The notes under the pieces: generated by a model
What the model saw: the letters and a program-made list of their open reading frames with translations, nothing else
Database searches by the model: none
Told to the model about the DNA's origin: nothing
Shown: one piece after another, positions 1 through 11,316 of the stretch
How the letters are laid out: each line of letters starts with the position of its first letter
Position numbering within the stretch: the first letter of the stretch is position 1
Source: Pleurodeles waltl
Lineage: Eukaryota; Chordata; Amphibia; Caudata; Salamandridae
Assembly: GCF_031143425.1 (NCBI RefSeq)
Contig: NC_090448.1
Span: 532,102,313-532,166,312, forward strand
Length of the DNA: 64,000 nucleotides
Reading direction: 5' to 3'
Translations under genes and position numbers: made by a program

Positions 1-2175
1 AGTGCACTCTTTGTGCCCAGATCCTGTAAATCAAAGGCTGCTAGTGGACCTGCAGCACTGAATGTAAACATGTTTCAGACCTTTAAACTGCCAGTTCGAC
101 ATGGCAAGTGCACCCACTTGCCAGGCCCAAACCGTCCCTTTTACTGCATGTAAGTCACCCCTAAGGTAGGCCCAAGGCAGCCCTATGGGCAGGGTGCAGT
201 GTGTTTATATTTCCCAGTAGTGAAATACTGCCAAATTTGATTTTCACTGTTGCAAGGCCCATCTCTCTCATAGGTTAACATGGGGACTGCCTTAAAATAT
301 CTTTTAAGTGTAATTTCCCATTGGGAGCAGATAGAGATTTGGAGTTTGGATCTCTGAACCCACAATTTAAAATTACATCTTTTGTTAAAATTGTTTTTTA
401 GATTGTGCATTTGAAAATGGCACTTTTAGAAAGTGGGCATTTTCTTACTTAAATATGCTGTGCCTCTGCCTGGCTGCTGAATACACAACTGGGTCAGACT
501 GACAGTTGGGCTGTTTGTGGATTCACTCTAGACGGTAACACAAAGGGAGCTGAGGTGTGTCCTGCATATCCTGAAGCGTCATCCTGGACTAGAGTGGAGA
601 GAGGAGCTGACACTTGCACCGGAATATGGCTGTGCCCGTCCTTACACAATACAGTCTCCAACCCCCTGGAGTATGTCTTGGGCCAGGACAGGGAGAGGCA
701 TGGGCTTGTGCACTACAAAGACTTTCTTTTGAAGTTTGCTTACTTCAAAGGTAAAAATGGGTATAAGTATTGGACTGAGGACCACTTCAGAACACTTCTG
801 GACTGAGGACATTCTGCTAGGGAAAAGAGCTGGATGCTTGAGGAGGACCTGCCACTCTGCCTGTTGCTGTGCGGTGCTGACCTGCTGCTATTTGTGCCCT
901 GTGAGGGAAAGGACTGGACTTTGCTTTCTACATCCTGCTTCACGAGGTTCTCCAAGGGCTTGAATTGAGCTTGCCTCCTGTTAGAAGTCTCAGGCACATC
1001 AAAGACTTCGGGGGTTATTCTAACTTTGGAGGAGTGTTAATCCGTCCCAAAAGTGACGGTAAAGTGACGGATATACCACCAGCCGTATTACGAGTTCCAT
1101 AGGATATAATGGACTCGTAATACGGCTGGTGGTAAATCCGTCACTTTTCCGTCACTTTTGGGACGGATTAACACTTCCTCCAAAGTTAGAATAACCCCCT
1201 TCATCTGCTAGCACCTTGGCTTTTTTGCTGAGGGTCCTGACTTGCCAAGTGGTGCCAAATCCAGTTCCTAGACCCTTGGAAGTGAGTTCTTGTGAAAACT
1301 AGAAGAACCAGGCACATCGAGTCTGGACGACTCCAAAACTGGTGCCGCTTCCTGACTCTACGTCACTGGAGTGCCTCTGAAGTCCCCCAGCATCATGAAT
1401 CCCAAGTGCTGAGTCACCGACGTCCGTGACACCCGACTCCGCCGCGGCCACCCCAAGAGGTCACTCCATTGCGTCTTGACCCACCAGATTCATCAACCCT
1501 GGCTGATCGTAAGGAACTGAGGCCTCACCACTGATGCAGCATCACCTCCCCTGCAACCGCAAGGAACCGACGCCTCACCTCCCCTGCTTTGCAGAAAGGA
1601 ACCAACGCCTCACCCCCACAGTAGCAGTTAGGACCCAACCCTGGACCAGCTCCAGAGATGCCTCAACTCCCAGACTCTGAGCAACGTCTTTGTTTCATCG
1701 TTTTCAAAGGTACTGTACCTAAGGGTCCTGGCAACTCTGTGACCGGCACCTCACTCCCTCGTGAGTGGGTCGGACTGTTGGGAACGACTCCGTTAATGAT
1801 GTTGTGATAGCCTCAGTTGGAGCTATTGTGTTTCTAAGCACTTAATTTGGATTTAATCTTTCAAAATTCATATCTTTGCTTGTCCATGTTGGATTCTTGT
1901 TGTTTTGGTCTTGTTGTACTTAGATCAACATTGGGTATTTTTCTAAACTGGCGTGGAGTACTTTTGTGGTGTTTACCCTGTGTAACTGTGTGTGTGTGTG
2001 TGTGTACAAATACTTTACACATTGCCTCTGAGATAAGCCTGACTGCTCATGCCAAGCTACCAAGAGGGTGAGCAGGAGTTATCTTAGGTGTGGGACCCCC
2101 TTACTCTGATTAGAGTAAGGGCCCCTCCATGGACTGGGTGCAAACCACTGCCAACTAGAGACCCCATTTCTAATA
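1..2175 (+). repeat. Long LTR-like dispersed repeat, family A, copy 1 (cut by window start)
   Basis: This stretch aligns along most of its length with 15924-18191 in the same orientation. Both contain the block around 'ctgcagcactg', the block around 'acaaagggagctg', and the closing block 'accccatttctaa'. The second copy has TG...CA-type ends (tgttaga / tctaaca), so I read the family as a long, non-coding LTR, but no internal retroelement is attached here. The left end lies outside the window. A palindromic MITE interrupts it at 1010-1199. The short ORFs in it are not conserved between copies. Confidence 0.65.
1010..1199. mobile_element. Palindromic MITE (Harbinger-like), 190 bp
   Basis: The element is a near-perfect inverted repeat along its whole length. 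It begins 'gggggttattctaac' and ends in the reverse complement. It is flanked by a 3-bp duplication TTC (1007-1009 and 1200-1202). The paralogous family-A copy near 17285 has an uninterrupted site, which gives a natural empty allele. Three-bp duplications and a G-rich terminus fit PIF/Harbinger MITEs. It is related to the element at 23377-23547: both share the core 'gtattacgagt' and the arm 'aactttggagga'. Confidence 0.85.
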
Positions 2176-2560
2176 GTGGGCACTCTTGTATGATGGTTCA
2201 ATCATGCCTACATTACACGCAAGATTGTTAACATATTTCTCTTGGTTACACCTCACTGGGAAAGGCGTAGTTTTTGACTGAGGTTCACAAGTCTTTATAA
2301 ATCTGTGAATGGCCCAAAATCCATGGGTGGATACATAGGAACGTTCATGCTGCAACCATGGAACGCCTTCCCAATGCAGAGTAACACAAGGCAGCAAAGC
2401 CCTTGCTTTGCCTAGGTAGCCTTCCGTGACACCAGGGTAACACAAGGGCTTTGTAAATCTGGCCTTTGTTCCTGATTCTCCTGCCTCTGTCCGTATCCTT
2501 TGCTGCAAAGGAGTGGTCATATAAATGAATATTTAAAAGAAACATCTATATGTAGCTCTA
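2176..2560. other. Unassigned spacer with a possible MITE end
   Basis: No gene is visible. At 2450-2464 the sequence 'tttgtaaatctggcc' matches the terminus of the MITE at 26333-26852. Just inside it, 'gtaacacaagg' and nearby blocks can form hairpins, so the right part is probably the end of a related hairpin-chain MITE. I could not place a matching left end. Confidence 0.35.
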
Positions 2561-2572
2561 TATACATGTGTA

Positions 2573-2576
<4 letters not shown>

Positions 2577-2612
<36 letters not shown>

Positions 2613-2692
2613 CACACACACATATATATATATAAAACATAGACCTATCTATTTATTGGCATACATATGTGTGTGTGTGTATATATATAGAA

Positions 2693-2751
<59 letters not shown>

Positions 2752-2753
2752 CA
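2577..2753. repeat. TA/TG microsatellite
   Basis: There are two runs of (TA)n, at about 2577-2605 and 2689-2745, joined by CA/TG-rich sequence. ORFs reading Tyr-Ile repeats through it are artefacts of the dinucleotide repeat. Confidence 0.95.
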
Positions 2754-2755
2754 TA

Positions 2756-3030
2756 AAATTCACTGAAAAAACAAACGTTACAGAGACGTTATGGTTAGGT
2801 TCTGAATTTACAACTATACAAAACTATAGAAAGTCAGCACTTAGAGTTATAGTTATAATTAACTATAACTCATGCCCTAAGGAAACTGTAACTTGCGCCT
2901 CTGCCATGCAGTTTTTCTTCAATAATTTGACTGCTAATGTTTCAATGATATTTTTTATGACGTTATAGAAGTTGTCATGAGTGCTGTAATATCTGGGGTA
3001 ATTAGCAGTGCATGGTGTGGGCGCGACTTA
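2756..3030 (+). repeat. Single arm of the foldback repeat family seen at 33.6-39 kb
   Basis: It begins 'aattcactgaaaaaacaaac' and contains 'gttatggttagg', 'taactataact' and 'gcagtgcatg'. These blocks occur in the same order in the left arms of the foldback elements at 33641 and 35849. Only one arm is seen; the expected inverted partner is missing or was lost. Confidence 0.55.
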
Positions 3031-3735
3031 TAGTTATTTGAAATACTACCACACCCATTCACACACACCCCTTCACCCACCCATTCAGACACTCACACAT
3101 CCACACACACACACACACACCCATGCACCCACTCCCACACCCACTCAGGCACTCATTTACACACTCACAAATCTACTTACATCCACTTACAGACCCACTA
3201 AACCACTACCACACCCTCACAAAGATCCACACAGCCACTCACATACCTGTATAGTCCTAGATACATCCACTTGCAGTCCCAGACACCCACTCATACACCC
3301 ACTCGCAGACTCACACAGGCACTCACACTCACACACTCACCAATACAATCACTCATAGATCTAGAGAATGACTCATACACCCACTGACAGACCCACGCAG
3401 GCACTCAGATTCCTACTTACAGAACCATTCACACACCCATACAGCCAGTCACACACCCATTCAGACACATAGACAATGACTTAAAACCCCAATACACAGA
3501 CCTATACAGCCACTCACACACCCACTTACAAACCCAGAGAACCACTCACACATCCATTCACAGCCTCACAAAACCATTTACACATCTACACAATCACTCA
3601 CAACCCTACTCACACACCTATACAGCCACATACGCACCCACTTACAGTTCCAGAAAACCACTCACACACACATACAGGCCCGACAGGCACTCACACACCC
3701 ACACACTCACTTACACAGCTACTCACAAACACTGT
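3031..3735 (+). repeat. Degenerate CA-rich tandem tract
   Basis: About 700 bp of loosely periodic units of the type 'cactcacacacccac', with scattered substitutions. Pro/His/Thr-rich ORFs crossing it have no family likeness and are repeat artefacts. The same style of tract flanks the LINE on the other side (9057-9240) and reappears at 31485-32165. Confidence 0.9.
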
Positions 3736-4439
3736 TATATAAATTTCAATAGGATATGTGTGTTTTAAATGTGCTGTTGTTTTGTATTGAATGCATGTTT
3801 TTGGTTGGGAGCAAGAGTAGCACACAGGAAAAGACTACAGCAGAATGCGGCAGTTTAGAAAATGAAAGACACTTAAAATCGAGGACAGCTAGAGAAGTGT
3901 AACGAAATATATATGATTGGATGGTGGAGATGTGCAGGAAACTAACATTTGGTAGTGACTTTAAGAAAAAAGATAACTAACTCTGTGATTTTCTTTGGAA
4001 AAATAAAAAAAGATATGTTGTATGGCATATGCTTGGAATTGCAAACAGTCAACCACACCTGCTACAGTTTATGTGAAGCTAGTATGCTGTTCAGTGAATT
4101 GCTTGTGAACCTTTGACCTATAGGTAGGCAGAGACTATTAGAAACATGGTTACTATGACAATGGAGCTAAAACAGGGTGGGGGAAGGGAACAAAAGAGAC
4201 TGCAGTGTGAAACTGAAAAGCAGACTGGTGAACAACAATTACTCTGTATGGAGTGTATGCCTTGTAATTGAGTATATTTTACAAAGTAAAATATAAATGG
4301 AAAGCATTGACAGCAGCTTGTTAAGTGTTTGTAAGGGTTTCCGTGTGGATCCCTGATTTGGCCACGGGCCACACGCGTGGGCTGCACTGTGCCCCACAGT
4401 GGATCTGCAGATTCACAAAAAATCCTACCAAATTCAGCT
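3736..4439. other. Unassigned non-coding sequence
   Basis: AT-rich sequence in which I see no coding region or recognisable element. It ends at a palindromic, GC-richer patch (about 4350-4430, with 'tggatctgcagattcac') where the LINE reverse transcriptase homology abruptly stops. Confidence 0.5.
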
Positions 4440-6368
4440 TCTTCCAAACATCTGAGAGCTCACCGCTTACCCAAACACATGCAGTGCGAGCAGTGTACAA
4501 TAGACGCACCCAAGTGCAAAATGGATGGCCAAATCCCATTCCCTGCAGAACTGCCAATAAGTACTCCCACTCCACAGAGTCAAAATCCTTCTCTAGATCT
4601 AGTGATACCAAAACCAATCCGTCTACCGCCCCCGCGTTTCATGTAAAACATGTGCCAAACGGCTTAAGTTGTAAATTGTACTGCGACCGGGATGAATCTG
4701 CATTGATCTTCATGTACCAGGACCCGGATCACTCTACACAGTCAGGTAGCTAAAAATTTACACAGTATCTGATTAAGCATAGTAAGCGGACAATATGAAG
4801 TTGGGTCATCAGGGTCCCCTCCAGGCTTCAGCATTAGACAGACAACACCCTGTTGTATGGTCTCAGGGAGAATACCCCGATCCTGAGCCTCCCAAACACC
4901 GCCAACAACGTCTCCCCCAGCAGAAGAGGAAATGTTTGGTACAGTTCAATCGGGAAACCGTCCCCACCAGGCGACTTTGACTTCGACAACGCCTCCAATG
5001 CCGCACCCACCTCTTCACCTGTTATCTCAGCCCCAAGGCTCTCCATACAATCCGGCTCCAGATGCGGAAGTCTCAACCGGCTCATAAACTCACCTAATCC
5101 AATGTCCGAGAAAGGAATACCGGCCCTGGACACATCCTGCAAATGCTCTACTAATACCTGAAAAATGTCCCAATGGTTTTTGACCTGTACCCCCCCTGCA
5201 TTTCTAATACGCAGGATGGGAGGAGAGTCAACCTCCCGCTTAAGGAGCCATGTCAACAGTTTACCGGCCTTGTCACCCTCCCGGTGAAGACGCTGTCTAT
5301 ACGATCTAAGGGTAAACTTATCCAGTATGTCCCAGCAGTCACTAACCTTCTTGAATAGCCAAAGCTGCTCCTGCTCGTCCTCCGGGGTTACTGGTGTCTG
5401 ATGCTGCGTTATCTCCAGTTCACTTTCCCAACCTGTGAGCTCCTGTTCCATTTGTTTGCACGCCACACATGTTGTGCAAATACACATTCCCCTTAAAACC
5501 ACCTTCTTTGCATAACATTACAAGCCCCTCAAGTTTGTCGTATCCCAATTCAGATCCAAATAATCCTCAAAGGCTGCCATCATATTCTCACGAGAGCCAT
5601 CCTCCATTAGAAACAAGGGAGGCATACACCATCCACGAGACACATTAGCATCAGCTCCCCATAACACATTCACCAGCACTGGTGCATGATCAGACAGGAA
5701 CCTCCCCAAATGCTTAAAATCCAACACCTGTGAACAAGTCAGTCCGCCCAAGTGGAACCGATTCAACCGGCCATATGTATTGTGTGTCTTAGAGTGACAG
5801 GTGAATTCCCTCACCTTCAGATGTAGTTCTCTCCATCCATCCCAGAGGCCTAAATTATGCATAATCTCTGTGAGAGATCTTGTCATCAATGGCTTGGTTC
5901 CTCACTTAAGAGGAGACCGATCCACATCAGCATCCAATATGCAATTATAATCTCCAGCCCATATCAAAGGGGAGGCCACCCCCTCCCCCAACAGTTCAGG
6001 TATGGTGTCATAAAATGAGGGATCATCTACATTAGGTGCGTAAGCATTTAGAATGGTAAGAGGCCTTCCATCCAGAGTGCCACGTAAATGTATATATCTC
6101 CTTTCGCTTCACTGTAGATATGTGTAAACGGGACCCCAGGGGCATTCCAGATCAACACTCTCCTTGCATAGGGGGAGAAGGAAGCAGAGAACGCCTGACC
6201 CTGCCACGTTTTGGCCAGCTTATGCGATTCCTCTACTGTCAAATGAGTTTCCTGCAGACATGCAATATGAACCCTATGTCGTCTTAAATAGGAGTGCACT
6301 CTGTAGCGGGTAGTGTAGCTCTTCAGACCCCTAACATTCCATGTCAGTATATTAATCTGTCGACCCAT
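4440..6368 (-). pseudogene. L1 ORF2: endonuclease and partial reverse transcriptase
   Basis: ORF2 of an L1-clade retrotransposon nicks target DNA and reverse-transcribes the element RNA. The start is the ATG at 6368 (MGRQINILTWNVRGL). Endonuclease motifs are visible in order: TWNVRGL, ACLQETHL, then in a shifted frame the AGDYN block (about 5960), and SDHAPV near 5690. The RT begins with a KPGGDPDD/SYxPL block (about 4800-4840) and reaches the palm motif VSLDLEKDFDSVEW near 4580-4610. After GELSDVW the homology stops near 4440, so the catalytic aspartate pair, thumb and C-terminal zinc region are absent. Frameshifts lie near 6100, 5510 and 4840. Family assignment is confident; the boundary is accurate to a few tens of bases. 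Confidence 0.85.
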
Positions 6369-7139
6369 GTTAAGATTGCATATCCACCCTTCCCACTAGG
6401 GCCCCTCCTCCAGCCCCACACCCAAAAGAAGAAGGCAAAACCAATCCCATCCACCCATCTCACATTTATCAATGCACTGCTATAATAAACTTCAAACTGT
6501 AGAAAACTTGCGCAAACTTTGCACCCTCAATCCCCCGTACCCACCCCAGATGAACAGTAAAACTTACTTTTTAAAATATACTGTAAATCCATATATACGT
6601 AGGCTGCCAGGACAACAGCCCAAACCTAAACACCTAAAAAGCCTACCACTGCTGTGGTAGTGAACACCCCCCATCCCCACCAGCATACGCTGTGGCTTCC
6701 AGCCCATCCAGATATAATCTAGGATAAACATTTCCCCCTCATCCATATAGTAGACAGACATATAAAGCCCCTTGAAACAACTTCTGAATGAGGTTCATAT
6801 CTCCCAGTCAAGCAGGGCAAGGACCGCAGGCCATCCACGCGGACCCCGACTGAGCTGCACAGGCAGTATCCCCGGAAAGGTCTACATATTCAAGAATCAA
6901 CAGATAGCACCCCATCCTACATGTCCGATGGGCCAGGGAGCACCACCGCCTGCTCAGGATCGACCACCGCCATAGTACCATCCTGCTCTATTTCAATTCT
7001 GCTACGAGAGTCAGAGTCAACACATCTTTGCGCAGAGCCCCGGGACGGGCCCTCTCCATGCCTCCTCCAGACTGCACTATCCACTCCAGAAGTACGAGCC
7101 AAACCAACTACAAACCTCCCAGATGAACCCAGGCCAAAC

Positions 7140-7985
7140 ATGTCCCATATCTCCAGCCATCTCCAGACATCCTCAGGATGCTCAAAGAACTGTGTTTACC
7201 TCCAGAGATCCCTGTCAGCGTGCCGGGTACAGTAACATGTATCTGATATTCTTGGCACAAAGCTTTGCCTTCACCTCCAGAAATCCTTTTCAGGATGACT
7301 GGACCTTGTTCTTATAGTCTGGGAAGATGGAGATCCTGCAATTCTCGAAGACAGCCCTATAGGTCTCAGGGGCGGTCCTTAGGATACAGTCTCTGTCTTT
7401 ATAGTTCAGGAGGCGTGCTGTGAAGGCCCTTGGCGGGGCCCCAGGCCGGGGAGGAGCGGCCAACGCACTCCACAACAAACACCCTGGACAATCCTTCTGG
7501 CTGCAGTACATCTTTGATCCATCGTTCATCAAAGCTTTCCACCGAGGAGCCTTCCGCCCGCTCCGGGAATCCAAGGAGGCGCACGTTGTTCTGCCGAGAT
7601 CTGCCCTCTGAATCCTCCAGCCGTGCCTCTAATGTTCCGACAGTGGATGTGATCTGAGCCATCTGCTTGCGCAACATGCCCACTTCTGTTTGTAAGTCCA
7701 CAATAGACCCCCCTGCCATCTTGACCTTTTCAGATACCTTGCGAAGGTCAGCTCGCCGAAGGTTAACGTCCACAGCCACAGTCTCTATCCTCCCCTCCAG
7801 AGCCACTCTGGATCCCTGTATGGCAGCCAACAGCTCTGCATGTGTGGGCTCCCCCCTGTGGCCAGCTCCTCCAATGCCTATCCCTGATCTCCCAAGCGAG
7901 TCTGCCCCTGTGGAAGCGGAGCAGAGGTAGTATATTGCTCCACTGTGTTACCCTTCGATGATGCAGCCTGCCGATGTCGCCCCAT
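7140..7985 (-). pseudogene. L1 ORF1 RNA-binding protein remnant
   Basis: ORF1p is the trimeric RNA chaperone that coats L1 RNA. The likely start is the ATG at 7985 (MGRHRQAASSKGNT), preceded by the GC-rich 5' UTR. A coiled-coil-like stretch (heptads around SEKVKMAGGSIVDLQTEVGM, 7740-7660) is followed by the RRM-type block NNVRLLGFPERAEG (about 7590). The C-terminal domain has RAFTARLLNYKDRDCILR (7430-7380) and FPDYKNKVQSS. A frameshift or stop separates the N-terminal piece, a second shift lies near 7500, and a stop near 7290 breaks the C-terminus. The protein is not translatable as one chain. Confidence 0.8.
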
Positions 7986-9056
7986 CTTACCTCCAGGTAG
8001 GACGACAGTATATGGTACCACCAGAGGTATACAGATCAACCGTTCAGCCCAATTGGGCACCACACGGGCCCCCAGACACCTGCACAGCCCACCACTGCAG
8101 CCTAGCGTGGGTCAATGGTACACCCCGCACATAGAATACCAGGTCCGAATCCTCTGCTCCTCCACTCACTCTCCAATAGTGGAAAAACAAGCACCCCACC
8201 ACTGCAGGAAGACCATCCGTCAGGTCCCAAATCCACCTCCCCAGTCGCCGCTCACCAGCAGGCCCCAGAGAAAAGTGCGCCAGCACAGGCCACTCGCATA
8301 CGACCCAGCCAGGGCTTCAAGTCATCTTTGCCCCTGGCCCCTCAGACCAGTCAGTCCCCCATAGGTGCAGGGGTACAATGTAAGGGCAGAGAATCCAGAG
8401 CTGGAGGGCCAAATGTGCCCCCCCTCACCCCCTTTCACTCCGGGGGTCGTTGCGGGGCGAGCAGCTCCAGAGCACGCCCCAATTTGGGTGTCCTCTTTGC
8501 CGGCTCCAGGGGGGAGGGACAGCACAAACCAGCCCCCGCTCACTCCAGCCTCTCAATCCAGGGGCCAGCAAAAAGCTGCAACTGATCACAAGGCTGCAAC
8601 AATGTATGTGCAGATGATCCAGAACTAGGGGGGCCAAACACGGCCCCCCCTCACCCCCTTCGTCATCGCGGGGTGAGCAGCTCCAGTGCACACCCTGATT
8701 CAGAGTGTCCTCTCTGCCAGCTCTGGGGGGCAGTAGAAACCAGTCCCCATGTGCACTCCAGCAACTCGATTCGGGGGGCCAGCAAAAGCCGAGACTGCTC
8801 ACAAGGCTGCGATGAGCCCAGTGATCGCGTGCCATCTGCGAACGCACGGCCAGGCCTGACCACACTCCTCAGGATACCGTGAGCCCCACCTGGAGCGTAA
8901 AGATAGGAAGGGGCCCACCGACGTAATCGGGGACCTCCGCGCTCCATTGCAGGGGGTGCACTGCCTACTGGCACCCAGAATCCATGTAGAAGAAATCGGG
9001 ACGGCGGAGCGCACTAAAGACGCGTCCCACCAGCCATCTTGGTTGGCCACGCCCCA
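7986..9056 (-). promoter_or_regulatory. L1 5' UTR with two tandem GC-rich monomers
   Basis: Upstream of ORF1 (higher coordinates) lies about 1 kb of GC-rich DNA. Two imperfect direct repeats of about 215-225 bp occur at 8400-8625 and 8626-8830. Each contains the blocks 'gccccccctcacccc', 'gagcagctccag' and 'cacaaggctgc'. The minus-strand 5' terminus is near 9056. By position and composition this is the internal promoter region. Monomeric promoters are known from some mammalian L1s; the promoter role here is inference. Confidence 0.6.
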
Positions 9057-9240
9057 TCCACACAACTACTTATAAATCCAGTAACACACCCACACAGGCA
9101 CTGATACACCCACTCACATATTCACTGACCTACTCATACACCCAGTTACCCACCTGTAAAGCCACTCATATTCACATGTATACATACTCAGATAGTTACA
9201 CTGTCTCTTACATAGTGGCATAAGCACTTATATAGCTACT
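9057..9240 (+). repeat. Degenerate CA-rich tract, right of the LINE
   Basis: Same style as 3031-3735 ('cacacccacacaggcactg'). The LINE may have inserted into one CA-rich tract and split it, but the 700 bp of unrelated sequence on the left side prevents a clean reconstruction. Confidence 0.7.
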
Positions 9241-10636
9241 TAGTTGCTTAGGGTATACAATCTAATAGTATGTAATGTAAAGTTCCATGTATTCTATATT
9301 TGTTTTTCAGATATCTACTTATATTTAAAGAGGAAGATTTACAATTCTCAGAAAGGCAGAAAGGAATAAAAAAGAGAAGAAAGAGTGCTAGCTGCAAAAA
9401 AGAGATAGTATAAAAGGACATGATGGAGAGAACATGCTGGAAGAAAGAGCTGCTAGTAAGAGAAAGATTTGGAAAAGCTTCAAGTAAAAAGTGAGATTTA
9501 AAATCAACTCACAAAGGAGAAGGAATAAGTCACAGTGGAAGTGAAAAACCTCATAAGAAAACACCTACTTTGATAAGAATGCAGAAAGAATTAAGAAAAT
9601 ATGATTGAGAATGTTTACTTCTAAACATTGAGAATGTTTAGAAGTAGGGTAACACAGAATCTTGTACGAAACATGAAGCAGTATGAGAGGAGAAGGGCAG
9701 CACTGAAACAAGAACAAAATATTGAGAGTGTGGTTGATAAAGCTTTTACTCGAAAGCACAAATTATTTATTTTGATACTAAAAGGAATGAGAAAACTGGA
9801 TGAAACAATGTTGTCTATCAAGAAAAGAAGCTACTAAAGGCTTATTAATAAAAGTAATTTTTGCAAAATTTTCAAAGGAGAATGGAAGCATATGTCTAGT
9901 ACTGAGGCTTTCTTTAATGAAGAAAGCTAGTTACAACAGAACACATTAGTACATGCAGTTGAAACAACCGGCCAATGCTATGAGGTAAAAGACAGTACTC
10001 CCATTCCAAAAGAGGAGATGGTGCCTACAAATGAAGGGGAAGATATAGGTAAGGAGGTACAAGTAAGGTATAGCCATGCCCCTGTGAATAAATAGGACTG
10101 CAGTAGTGTTTGTGAGGAATCAGCTGATATATTAAGAAATTTCCTATGTCAATTTCCAGAAAGAAGTATGAAGTGGAAAATTGTAATGTTGTAAGTGTTA
10201 GATCCATGCAAAGTCAGGAAATATTCTAATTTATAAGGACACTTACTTGCGTGTCTTTTCAGGAAAGCGTGCATAAGTAATTTTCATCATTTTTTTATGT
10301 TGGAAGTTCATCAATCAAAAATGCAAAATTAAGTTAGAAAATTAACTTTGTAAAACATCCAGCATTGTTTTTAGGAGAAATAAACAAAGCACTTTGGAAT
10401 GATAGAGTATTAAATGTTTGTGAAGATATTAATTTACATTTCTTTGGTCCTGAACTGCAGTATGGGCAAAATGAGGAGTTGGTATGTTCCCAGTGTAGAG
10501 GAACAAAACACAGACATTAGTACTGATAAGTGTAGATGAGAAATAGCTAAGTTTAATGTAGTTTCTACAGAGAAACCAAACTATGTTGGTATTTGTTGTT
10601 GGCGTTCCCATTACAAAGGCTGAATTTAAAATGTTG
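9241..10636 (+). pseudogene. N-terminal part of Helitron-like replicase (weak)
   Basis: Several frames carry Lys/Arg-rich peptides, for example 9628-9837 with repeated basic blocks such as VTQNLVRNMKQYERRRAAL. Lys/Arg-rich N-termini precede the replicase domains in animal Helitron-like proteins. A Cys pair near 10488 (VCSQCRG) and another near 10590 could belong to a zinc-binding region. Stops and shifts are dense and no single domain is diagnostic. Assignment rests mainly on position: it lies directly left of the retrovirus, whose right side resumes the Helitron-like reading frame. Confidence 0.4.
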
Positions 10637-11133
10637 GTGTTGTGTGGGGTTCCTATTTTGGTAATAAGTCTGTGTGTTTTAGGGCAGCAGCACCACAGAG
10701 TGTGGGTGACTGAGTTGGTCCCACACCGTCTGGAAGCTATTGTACTGGTACCTGGCTAGCCCGCAGTACATCACCCAGGACAGTCCTAGGCCTATGCAGT
10801 GTTCTCAGAATAGGCCTGATGTACCAGTGTATCTAGGAATTAGGGACTGGTTCCTGAGCTCCTAGAGTGGCATTACAAGCACATTTGACAGCCTTGAACA
10901 GCACATAAATTGAAATGTGTACAAAGGGCTGATAAAATGTGCAGCGTGAACAGCTATGTCTTCTCAGAATGAAGCAGCTGATTTAAATAGAAAAGCAAAA
11001 AGCTAAAGGCTGGCTGTACTAAAAAATATGAAATTAATAAAAATGTGTCTACATGTAAAAGGAACCGGTTATAGGCCTAATGCGAAAATAATGGTGTCCA
11101 ACCTAGGCATTAAGGAGAACCCCCAACACCCTC
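10637..11133 (-). repeat. 3' LTR of the endogenous retrovirus (internally deleted)
   Basis: It aligns with 22497-23721 at both ends. Shared blocks include 'gcagcaccac', 'gtctggaagct', 'tctaggaat', 'gaaatgtgtacaaagggctg' and 'ctggctgtactaaaaaatatg'. Relative to the other copy it lacks about 500 bp after the block near 10780. The ends are of the TGTTGTG...CAACA type. The uninterrupted sequence near 10948 is the empty site for the MITE found in the other LTR. Confidence 0.75.
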
Positions 11134-11316
11134 CCCTTGTTGGTGCAGGAGAGTTGGGTCCAGGACCTAAATTAATAAAAATATAAAACAACTAACTTAA
11201 AAGCAAGTATAATATAAAATCTAGACATTAAAGGGATACAATGTCCATGTTGACAAGCAGACCTTGCCAAAGCATAAAACTGAATGAAACAAGTCAATTT
11301 GTGAAAAAGGTGCCAA

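Larger units (their letters stand above)
4440..9056 (-). mobile_element. L1-like LINE, 5' end present, 3' end missing
   Basis: Read on the minus strand, the element has a GC-rich 5' UTR (9056-7986), ORF1 (7985 to about 7140), a short spacer, and ORF2 endonuclease followed by the first part of the reverse transcriptase (6368-4440). Homology ends inside the RT palm, before the catalytic FADD-type box, with no poly-A tail. The 5' boundary (about 9056) abuts a CA tract. Loss of the 3' half while the 5' end is kept is the opposite of normal L1 5' truncation, so a later deletion or rearrangement is likely. Multiple stops and frameshifts make it dead. Confidence 0.85.

Noticed and set aside
2500..2968. 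Tyr/Ile repeat ORFs
   Set aside because: Products of a TA microsatellite; the same holds for 13922-14122.
3008..3358. Pro/His/Thr-rich ORF of 116 codons
   Set aside because: It is a translation of a degenerate CA tract. The same applies to 31450-31722 and to ORFs in 40480-41120 and 44190-44840.
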